In this document: positions 33,668 to 39,568 of the stretch, piece after piece | Layout of the letters: every line of letters begins with the position of its first letter | How positions within the stretch are numbered: the stretch's first letter is position 1 | DNA from: Kiloniellales bacterium | Lineage (GTDB): Bacteria; Pseudomonadota; Alphaproteobacteria; Kiloniellales; JAKSDN01 | NCBI GenBank assembly: GCA_028280455.1 | Contig: JANQLT010000175.1 | Span: 1-39,568, forward strand | Direction: 5' to 3' | DNA: 39,568 bases | Translations under genes and position numbers: made by a program | Notes under the pieces: model-generated | What the model was told of the DNA's origin: nothing | Seen by the model: only the letters and a program-made list of their open reading frames with translations | Databases searched by the model: none

Positions 33668-35010
33668 GCCGATGCGACGGCGGCCTTGTCCGAAAGCACG
33701 GAGTCCAGGGCGTCGCCCAGCTTCTCGACGATCTCGGCGACGTGGCTCTCGTCGATGATGAAGGGCGGCGCCAGCAGCACGTGGTCGCCCTTGTCGCCGT
33801 CGGCGGTGCCGCCGTTCGGGTAGCACATCAGGCCGGCCGCCATGCAGGCCGTCTTGACCTTCGCGAAGAGCTTCAGCGCCGGGTCGAAGGGCGCCTTGCT
33901 CGCCCGGTCGCTGACCAGCTCCAAGCCGATGAACAGGCCACGGCCGCGGATGTCGCCGACATGGCGGTGGTTGCCGAAGCGCTCCTGCAGGGCCGACATG
34001 AGCTGGTCGCCGCGCCGTCGCACGTTGCTCAGCAGGTCCTCGCTCTCGACCGTCTGCTGCACGGCCAGGGCGCCGGCGCAGGCGGTCGGATGACCGATGT
34101 AGGTGAAGCCGTGCTGGAAGGCGCCGCTGCCGGCCTCGATGGCGGCATAGATGTCCGCGCTGACCAGCGTCGCGCCGATCGGCTGATAGCCGGCGCCCAG
34201 GCCCTTGGCGCAGGTCAGGATGTCCGGCGCCACGCCGTCCTGCTCGCAGGCATAGAGCGTGCCCGTGCGGCCCATGCCCGACATGACCTCGTCGAGAATC
34301 AGCAGCACGCCGTGACGGTCGCAGATCTCGCGGATGCGCTTGAAGTAGCCGGGCACCGGCGGCACCGCGCCGGCGGTCGCGCCGACCACGGTCTCGGCGA
34401 AGAAGCCGGCGACGCTGTCCGGGCCCAGCCGCCGGATCTCCGCGTCCAGCGCGTCGGCGGCGCGCCGGCCGTAGTCCTCTTCGCTCTCCTCCGGGCGCTT
34501 GTGCCGGTAGGCGTAGCAGGGCGGCACGAGATGGCCTTCGATCAGCAGCGGCGCATAGGGCTCCTGCCGCTTCGGGTTGCCGCCGACCGCCAGCGCGCCC
34601 AGCGTGTTGCCGTGATAGCTCTGCCGGCGCGCGATGAAGCGATGGCGCCCGCCCTGGCCGATCTCGAGGAAGTACTGGCGGGCGAGCTTCATCGCCGTCT
34701 CGTTGGCTTCCGAGCCGCCCGAGACGAAGTAGACCTTGTCGAGCTTGCCCGGCGCGCGCTCGGTGAGGTGGGCGGCCAGGCGCTCGGCCGGCTCGTTGGT
34801 GAAGAACGCGGTGTGGGCGTAGGGGATGCGGTCGAGCTGCGCCTTGATCGCCTCGATCACCGCCTTGTTGCTATGGCCCAGGCAGGACACGGCGGCACCG
34901 CCCGAGGCGTCGAGGTAGCGCCTGCCCTGGTCGTCGATCACGTAGGGGCCGTCGCCGCCCGCCGCCATCGGCAAAGTCGCGCGGGTGCTGCGGTGAAAGA
35001 CGTGCGTCAT
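33664..35010 (-). CDS. Class III PLP-dependent aminotransferase
   Basis: 448 residues, fold type I. The PLP lysine is K269 in CAKGLGAGYQPIGA; the cofactor aspartate lies in LLILDEVMSGMGRTG; VSGGSEANETAMKLARQY binds the phosphate. Class III enzymes typically act on omega-amino groups (GABA, beta-alanine, taurine, diamines). It is the first gene of a three-gene unit with the BKACE and TAXI 3 genes, all joined by 4-nt overlaps. A plausible role is deamination of an imported amino compound to a keto acid. It diverges from apt over 139 bp. Confidence 0.93.
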   Translation of the reverse strand: MTHVFHRSTRATLPMAAGGDGPYVIDDQGRRYLDASGGAAVSCLGHSNKAVIEAIKAQLDRIPYAHTAFFTNEPAERLAAHLTERAPGKLDKVYFVSGGSEANETAMKLARQYFLEIGQGGRHRFIARRQSYHGNTLGALAVGGNPKRQEPYAPLLIEGHLVPPCYAYRHKRPEESEEDYGRRAADALDAEIRRLGPDSVAGFFAETVVGATAGAVPPVPGYFKRIREICDRHGVLLILDEVMSGMGRTGTLYACEQDGVAPDILTCAKGLGAGYQPIGATLVSADIYAAIEAGSGAFQHGFTYIGHPTACAGALAVQQTVESEDLLSNVRRRGDQLMSALQERFGNHRHVGDIRGRGLFIGLELVSDRASKAPFDPALKLFAKVKTACMAAGLMCYPNGGTADGDKGDHVLLAPPFIIDESHVAEIVEKLGDALDSVLSDKAAVASA

Positions 35011-35149
35011 GACGTGTTTGCTTGATCCCGGCGACTACCCCAAGGGTCAGTAAAGCCGTCTTTGCCGGGGCCGTGCAAGCCCGATAGGATGCCGGCTGCA
35101 GCGACCGCGAGCGTCGTGTGCGCAGGCTCGACGTCGCGAGGGGGGCAGC

Positions 35150-35680
35150 TTGACAAGCCAAGCCATGGACCTGAGGGATCACATCGCAACGGTCCCCGAC
35201 TTTCCCAAGCCGGGCATCCTGTTCTACGACATCTCGACTCTGCTGGCCCATGCCGAGGCTTGGCAGACGACGGTCGAGCGCCTGGCCGAGGCCGTCTCGG
35301 CGCATCGGCCCGACGTGCTGGCGGGCATCGAGTCCCGCGGCTTCCTGGTCGCGGCACCCCTTGCCCTCAAGCTCGGCGTCGGCTTCGTGATGGTGCGCAA
35401 GCACGGCAAGCTGCCGGGCAAAACCGTGTCCTACACCTACGATCTGGAATACGGCTCCGACACGCTCGAGATCCAGGAGAACGCCATCGCCGCCGGCCAG
35501 CGCATCGTCGTCCTCGACGACCTGCTCGCGACCGGCGGGACGATGCGCGCCACCGCCGATCTGCTGCGCAAGTGCGGCGGCGACGTCCGGGCCGGTGCCT
35601 GCATCATCGAGCTGACCTTCCTCGACGGCCGGGCCAAGCAGGACATGCCGGTCACGACCCTGATCAGCTACGACGAATAA
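35150..35680 (+). CDS. apt: Adenine phosphoribosyltransferase
   Basis: Salvages adenine with PRPP to AMP. 176 residues: [13 protein letters not shown] at the start, [12 protein letters not shown], and the PRPP loop [12 protein letters not shown] (120-131), all diagnostic for APRT. The start is probably TTG at 35150, because AGGGGGG lies about 6 nt upstream. The next ATG (35165) has no ribosome site at a workable distance, though it would also keep the domain intact. Single gene. Confidence 0.96.
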   Translation: MTSQAMDLRDHIATVPDFPKPGILFYDISTLLAHAEAWQTTVERLAEAVSAHRPDVLAGIESRGFLVAAPLALKLGVGFVMVRKHGKLPGKTVSYTYDLEYGSDTLEIQENAIAAGQRIVVLDDLLATGGTMRATADLLRKCGGDVRAGACIIELTFLDGRAKQDMPVTTLISYDE

Positions 35681-35687
35681 CCCTCCC

Positions 35688-36899
35688 TCAGCCGGCCTCG
35701 CCCGACGCGCCCGCGAAGGCCTCGGCGAACGCCAGCAGCATGCGGTCCTGACCGGCCGCGGCGATCAGCGACAGGCCGACGGGACAGCCCTCGACTTCGC
35801 CGAGGGGCAGGGTCACCTGCGGGAAGCCGCTGAGCCCGGCGGTGCAGGTGAGGCCGTGAACCCGCAGCCGCTGTTTCGCCAGGGCCTCGGCCGAGGCGCT
35901 CAAGAGCGGTGCGATGGAAGGTGCGGTCGGCAGGCAGAGCAGCGTCTCGGGGCCGCCGAGCAGCGCCGCCAGTTGCTGCCTGAAGTCGCCCTTGGCGCGC
36001 TTGGCGGCCGCCAGGTCCTCGTCGGAGACCATGCCGTGGGCGTCGAAGTTGCGGGCGATCTCGGGGCCCAGGTCGGGCTCGGCGCTTTCGATCCAGGCGC
36101 CGTGGGAGGCCCAGGCCTCGCCGATCAGGATGGCGCGGAGCTTGTGCACCCAAGCCTCGAGGCCGCCGCCGGGCTCGCCGACCGCGACCCGCTCGACGCT
36201 GCCGAAGCGGGCCTGCAGGCGCTCGAGCGCGGCGGCGAGCGCGTCGTTCACCGCCGGGTCGGCCAGCGTCCAGGCATCCTCGGCGATCAGCAGGCGGCTC
36301 GGCGTGGCGCTCGCCGAGTCGGGCTCGGTCAGTATCGCCTCGCCGACCCGTCGGAACAGCGCGGCGTCGCGGGCGAACCAGCCGACCGTATCGAGCGTCG
36401 GCGCCAGCGGCATGACGCCCTCGAGCGAGACCCGGCCGTGGGTCGTCCTGATGCCGAACAGGCCGCAGTAGCTGCCCGGGATCCGCACCGAGCCGCCCGT
36501 GTCGCTGCCGAGCGCGGTCTCGACCACGCCGCCGGCGACCGCGGAGGCCGAGCCGGAGGAGGAGCCGCCGGTGATCCGCCCGGGCGCATTGGGATTGGTC
36601 GGCGCGCCGTAGTGATGGTTGATGCCGTTCAGGCTGTAGGCGAACTCGTCGGTGATGACCTTGCCGGCCAGGCGGGCGCCGGCGTCGAGCAGGGCCTGGA
36701 CGGCGGCCGCGTGGCGCTCGGCCGGCGCGTGGCCGCGCCGCCAGTCCGGGTTGCCGCAGCCGGTGACGTGGCCGGCGACATCGTAGATGTCCTTGGCGGC
36801 GAAGCGGATGCCCTCCAGCGGGCCGCCGGGCCTGCCCGGAATGTCGACCGCGGTGCCCGGCACGAAGGCGCCAAGCGGGTCATCGATGGTCTCGGCCAA
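35688..36899 (-). CDS. Amidase-signature hydrolase (AMI1-like)
   Basis: 403 residues with the Ser-cisSer-Lys triad: K36 in AAKDIYD, the cis-Ser in GGSSSGSASAVAGG (111-124) and the nucleophile S137 in GSDTGGSVRIP. GNPDWRRGH, NGINHHYGAPTNP and LDTVGWFARD place it near the AMI1/indole-3-acetamide hydrolase-like branch; bacterial members hydrolyse assorted aliphatic and aryl amides, so the substrate is open. It is short for the superfamily (about 450-500) but normal for this branch. Convergent with apt with a 7-bp spacer; no operon partners. Confidence 0.92.
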   Translation of the reverse strand: MAETIDDPLGAFVPGTAVDIPGRPGGPLEGIRFAAKDIYDVAGHVTGCGNPDWRRGHAPAERHAAAVQALLDAGARLAGKVITDEFAYSLNGINHHYGAPTNPNAPGRITGGSSSGSASAVAGGVVETALGSDTGGSVRIPGSYCGLFGIRTTHGRVSLEGVMPLAPTLDTVGWFARDAALFRRVGEAILTEPDSASATPSRLLIAEDAWTLADPAVNDALAAALERLQARFGSVERVAVGEPGGGLEAWVHKLRAILIGEAWASHGAWIESAEPDLGPEIARNFDAHGMVSDEDLAAAKRAKGDFRQQLAALLGGPETLLCLPTAPSIAPLLSASAEALAKQRLRVHGLTCTAGLSGFPQVTLPLGEVEGCPVGLSLIAAAGQDRMLLAFAEAFAGASGEAG

Positions 36900-37001
36900 G
36901 CCCTGTTCCCCCCGACAAGAAAGACCGCGTCTTGCCCCGCGGTCCTACAGCAGGCCCCGGGCCGAGGGCAAGGCCAAGGACCAGGGCGAGGGCCGGGCGG
37001 C

Positions 37002-37286
37002 TCAGATCTCCCGGTTCTCGATGCGCGGGGCGGGGCGCGGCGCGGTCTCGGGCCGCTCCCGCGGCGGCAGGCGGCGAATGATGATGTCGCCCTCTTCCGT
37101 GATCTCCGGCAGCGCATAGAGCGGCACGGTGCGCACGAAGCTGTCGAAGGCCTGCATCAGCCGCTCCAGCCCCTGCAGGGCCAGCTCGCGCGGGTCTTCG
37201 TCGCGCGGATAGGGCTCGGCCGCGCTGGCCGGCGCGGCGACGACCAAGATCAAGGCGAGGACAAGAAAGATGCTCGGAAGTCTCAT
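37002..37286 (-). CDS. Small exported conserved protein
   Basis: 94 residues from the ATG at 37286, with a signal peptide (FLVLALILVVAAPASAA). The mature part has a helical segment (ELALQGLERLMQAFDSFV) followed by VPLYALPEITEEGDIIIRR, a pattern I recognise in conserved hypothetical proteins of alphaproteobacteria, and a proline-rich tail. GGAAGGA is about 10 nt upstream; an ATG at 37313 would add nine residues. Periplasmic, function unknown. Divergent from the Sel1-repeat gene, with palindromes between them. Confidence 0.8.
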   Translation of the reverse strand: MRLPSIFLVLALILVVAAPASAAEPYPRDEDPRELALQGLERLMQAFDSFVRTVPLYALPEITEEGDIIIRRLPPRERPETAPRPAPRIENREI

Positions 37287-37310
37287 CGGGGCCAGTCCTT
37301 CCTGTCGAAT

Positions 37311-37341
37311 CAAACGTTTGGCGCCGAATACAGGTTAACCT
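37311..37341. promoter_or_regulatory. Paired palindromes in a divergent promoter region
   Basis: CAAACGTTTG (37311-37320) and AGGTTAACCT (37332-37341) are perfect 10-bp palindromes whose centres are 21 bp apart, between the divergent genes starting at 37286 (minus) and 37470 (plus). Confidence 0.4.
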
Positions 37342-37469
37342 CGCGACATTATTGCACAATCGTGGCGGAAATCGGACACCGCCGCGCCGGCCGCGGCGTT
37401 GACCCTTCGCGGCGGCCTGCGATATGCCCTTGGTATCCGGCGACCGGCGCGCCCATCGGGAGGACGACC

Positions 37470-38159
37470 ATGAGAGCCATCCTTGCCAGCTTTTGGATCC
37501 TGCTGCTCGCCTGGTCGGCGCCCGCCCTCGCCGACCGCAGCAAGGCCGTGCAGGCCCTGACCGCCGGCGACTATGCCGCCGCCCTCGAGGCCCTGCGGCC
37601 CCTCGCCGAGGGCGGCGACTCCTGGGCCCAGGCCTATCTCGGCAAGATGTACCGGGAATCCCTCGGCGTGCCGCGCAACTTCGAGACCTCGGCCGCCTGG
37701 TACCAAAGCGCCGCCGAGGCCGGCGAGCCGGAAGCGCAGAGCATGCTCGGCATCTACTACGCCGAGGGCTTCGGCGTCGAGCAGGACTACGAGAAGTCCC
37801 GCTACTGGCTGACCAAGGCCGCCAACCAGGGCGAGGCCAACGCCCAGAACAGCCTGGGCGCCCTCTACAAGCACGGCTTCGGCGTCGAGGTCGACGACGC
37901 GGAGGCGGTCCGCTGGTACCGGCGGGCGGCGCGCCAGGGCCACGCCTACGGCCAGAAGAACCTCGGCGTGATGTACTTCCGCGGCCGCGGCGTGCCGCAG
38001 GACAGCAACCTGGCCTACCTCTGGCTCTACCTCGCCGCCGAGCAGGGCCTGGCCGAGGCCCGGGATCAGCTCGACAAGGTCGCCGCCTCCCTGCCCTCGG
38101 AGCAGCTCGCCGAGCTGCAGCGGCAGGCCCAAGAAACTCCGCTGTTTCTACATGAATAG
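37470..38159 (+). CDS. Periplasmic Sel1-repeat protein
   Basis: 229 residues: a signal peptide (ILASFWILLLAWSAPALA-D), then four to five Sel1-like repeats of 36 residues from about 30 to 205 (AQAYLGKMYRESLGVPRN, AQSMLGIYYAEGFGVEQD, AQNSLGALYKHGFGVEVD, GQKNLGVMYFRGRGVPQD). Such alpha/alpha solenoids mediate protein-protein contacts in envelope or signalling pathways. GGGAGG is a few bases before the ATG. The diguanylate cyclase gene follows after 253 bp of AT-rich DNA, so the two may be separately controlled. Confidence 0.93.
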   Translation: MRAILASFWILLLAWSAPALADRSKAVQALTAGDYAAALEALRPLAEGGDSWAQAYLGKMYRESLGVPRNFETSAAWYQSAAEAGEPEAQSMLGIYYAEGFGVEQDYEKSRYWLTKAANQGEANAQNSLGALYKHGFGVEVDDAEAVRWYRRAARQGHAYGQKNLGVMYFRGRGVPQDSNLAYLWLYLAAEQGLAEARDQLDKVAASLPSEQLAELQRQAQETPLFLHE

Positions 38160-38412
38160 TCCCTACGGCGAGTCGGGCCGCCAACAATCCGTCTAGACGT
38201 CGCTTATGCCGCTTATCGTAAGTAAAGAAAAACCCGTATGCCCTAGGAGATAAATTTCAACTAGATGACCCGCCTACTCTTAGTCTTGGAATAATCCCAG
38301 TTACGATTTACCGTATCGCAATAGTTGCAAATTATTGTCGGTCGAACAGATCGATCGAGGACCGGCCGACGGATTGGTTTCCCTGCCGCCGGGTCCGGGA
38401 GCCAAGCCCACC
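38160..38412 (+). promoter_or_regulatory. AT-rich upstream region of the diguanylate cyclase gene
   Basis: About 38180-38340 is markedly AT-richer than the rest of the window. It contains two CGCTTAT repeats 9 bp apart (about 38202 and 38211), the palindrome CTTA-TCG-TAAG overlapping the second, and several TTGCAA/ATTATT-like tracts. It probably holds the promoter; exact hexamers are uncertain. Confidence 0.4.
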
Positions 38413-39450
38413 ATGATCTACCCCGAACAGCGGGAGGACGCGGCGAAGATCGCCCAGCACGCGCTCGAGACTCTGGCGCGTCACGGCATCCCGCCGAACC
38501 CGACGGCCTTCACGCTTTGGTACGGCGCCGAGCTGGACCGCCCCCCAGGCGTCAAGCAGTCCATCGAGGAGATCAGCAGCGGCGGCGACGCGGTGATCGA
38601 GACCAAGTGGCAGGACGTCTACAATCGCTACTTCGGCTTCGACGGCGATCTGACCCAAATGCAGAACGCCAGCGAGCGGATCCGCAAGGCCGTCGACCGG
38701 ATCCGCGCGCGCCTGCAGCGCGCTTGCGGCGAGAACGGCGAATCGACGCAGACCCTGGCCGATCTCTCCGGCCGCCTTGGCGAGGGCGGCGAGCTGCAGT
38801 CGGTGATCGACGGCATCCTGTCCGAGACCGACAAGATCCTCACGCGCAACGGCGACCTGGAGAAGCGCCTGTGCTCGGCCGGCCAGGAGATCGGCGAGCT
38901 GCAGCAGAGGCTGACCCACGTGGCGCTGGAAGCGACCACGGACGCCCTGACCGGCCTGGCCAACCGGAAGCACTTCGACACCCGCCTGCGCATGGAAGCG
39001 GAGGCGGCAGAGGTCACCGGCCAGCCGCTCTGCCTGGTGCTCGGCGACGTCGACCACTTCAAGGCCTTCAACGACCGCTTCGGCCACAACGTCGGCGACC
39101 AGGTCCTGCGCTCCGTGGCGATGGTCCTGAAGAACAACATCAAAGGCCAGGACCTGGCGGCCCGCTACGGCGGCGAGGAGTTCGCCATCCTGCTGCCGCA
39201 GACCGCGGTCGCCGATGCCATGACCGTGGCCGAGCAGATCCGCAGCAGCCTGGCCCGCAAAGAGCTGACCGACCGGCGCAGCGGCAAGTGCTATGGCTCC
39301 GTGACGATCTCGATCGGCATCGCCCTGTTCATACCCAAGGACGGCAGCGTCGGCCTGATCCATCGGGCCGACCAGGCGCTCTACGCGGCGAAGGATAGCG
39401 GCCGCAACCGGGTCGTCGCCGACGACCGCCCGACGGCCTCGGCCGCCTGA
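38413..39450 (+). CDS. Diguanylate cyclase (GGDEF domain)
   Basis: Makes c-di-GMP from two GTP. 345 residues from the ATG at 38413, which has GGGAG 11 nt upstream; an in-frame TTG at 38335 would add 26 residues with no support. The N-terminal helical part (HALETLARHGIPPNPTAFTL, WYGAEL) is a sensor-like domain common in alphaproteobacterial cyclases. A coiled stretch (about 105-170) leads to the GGDEF domain: DALTGLANRKHFD, DVDHFKAFNDRFGHNVGDQ, and the active-site loop GGEEF at 253-257. The inhibitory site expected as RxxD reads KGQD (244-247), so product inhibition may be weak. No membrane helix is seen. Ends 11 bp before hairpin repeat copy 3. Confidence 0.93.
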   Translation: MIYPEQREDAAKIAQHALETLARHGIPPNPTAFTLWYGAELDRPPGVKQSIEEISSGGDAVIETKWQDVYNRYFGFDGDLTQMQNASERIRKAVDRIRARLQRACGENGESTQTLADLSGRLGEGGELQSVIDGILSETDKILTRNGDLEKRLCSAGQEIGELQQRLTHVALEATTDALTGLANRKHFDTRLRMEAEAAEVTGQPLCLVLGDVDHFKAFNDRFGHNVGDQVLRSVAMVLKNNIKGQDLAARYGGEEFAILLPQTAVADAMTVAEQIRSSLARKELTDRRSGKCYGSVTISIGIALFIPKDGSVGLIHRADQALYAAKDSGRNRVVADDRPTASAA

Positions 39451-39461
39451 CCGAGCCGTTC

Positions 39462-39568
39462 CGCTCTAGCGATCTAGAGCGTTTTCCGCTCACGCGGAAT
39501 CACGGCACCGGCCCGCTCCCCCTCCCGGCCACCCACGGCAGTATCCTATTGGGTGGCCGGGAGGGGGA
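39462..39568 (+). repeat. Composite hairpin repeat, copy 3 (cut by window end)
   Basis: It opens with the perfect palindrome CGCTCTAG-CGAT-CTAGAGCG (39462-39481). The small hairpin TTCCGC-TCAC-GCGGAA follows (39484-39499). The 33-bp left arm (39503-39535), the loop CGGCAGTATCCTAT (39536-39549) and 19 bases of the right arm complete it before the window ends. It is the reverse complement of copy 1, loop included. It follows the diguanylate cyclase stop in the same orientation as the other two copies follow their genes. Confidence 0.9.

Overview
The window (39.6 kb, GC-rich, roughly two thirds G+C) looks like one contig from a Rhodospirillales/Kiloniellales-type alphaproteobacterium. The basis is gene order and protein flavour: glyQ-glyS-ppdK, a DUF2007/trmN6/S49-peptidase cluster divergent from a long-chain polyprenyl diphosphate synthase, a RibBX-type riboflavin enzyme, DUF2336, TRAP and TAXI-TRAP transporters, and GTG/TTG starts with ATGA or GTGA overlaps. 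Both ends of the window lie inside the same hairpin repeat, so it is probably a whole draft contig cut at repeats.

Layout. 1-6.3 kb (minus): glyQ-glyS-ppdK, preceded by a small membrane/zinc-ribbon protein. 6.4-9.5 kb (minus): a 2-oxoglutarate/Fe(II) oxygenase, then DUF2007-trmN6-S49 peptidase. 9.6-12.1 kb: polyprenyl diphosphate synthase, a tiny lipoprotein and ribBX. 12.5-14.9 kb: a tightly packed HTH-HTH-unknown cassette overlapping a convergent GNAT gene. 15.3-18.1 kb: PEP carboxylase. 18.2-19.3 kb: a DUF4258/HTH toxin-antitoxin-like pair, the remnant of another antitoxin-like gene, and tRNA-Pro(CGG). 19.6-22.9 kb: a TakP/DctP-QM TRAP transporter with a strong terminator after the binding-protein gene. 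22.9-24.0 kb: DUF2336. 24.3-35.0 kb (minus): a large TAXI-TRAP region. It holds an aminotransferase, a BKACE enzyme and a TAXI protein joined by 4-nt overlaps, then two more TAXI proteins, one fused 12TM-type permease, a TeaD-like UspA, a formylglycine-enzyme-like lipoprotein, a His-rich protein of unknown function and an overlapping 50-residue membrane protein. 35.1-39.5 kb: apt, an AMI1-type amidase, a small exported protein, a Sel1-repeat protein and a GGDEF diguanylate cyclase.

Functional reading. PPDK and PEP carboxylase control the pyruvate/PEP/oxaloacetate node. The two TRAP systems suggest life on scarce organic acids or amino-acid-like solutes. The aminotransferase + BKACE + TAXI unit suggests uptake of an amino acid, its transamination to a beta-keto acid and cleavage with acetyl-CoA; the substrate is unknown.

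The most notable points are: a composite hairpin repeat present three times, always just after a gene's stop codon and in the same orientation to that gene; a roughly 350-bp low-GC patch with foreign-looking codon use inside the essential glyS; three TAXI proteins served by one visible permease; the unexplained HTH-HTH-unknown cassette; and a toxin-antitoxin promoter whose -10 lies within a palindrome abutting the start codon.
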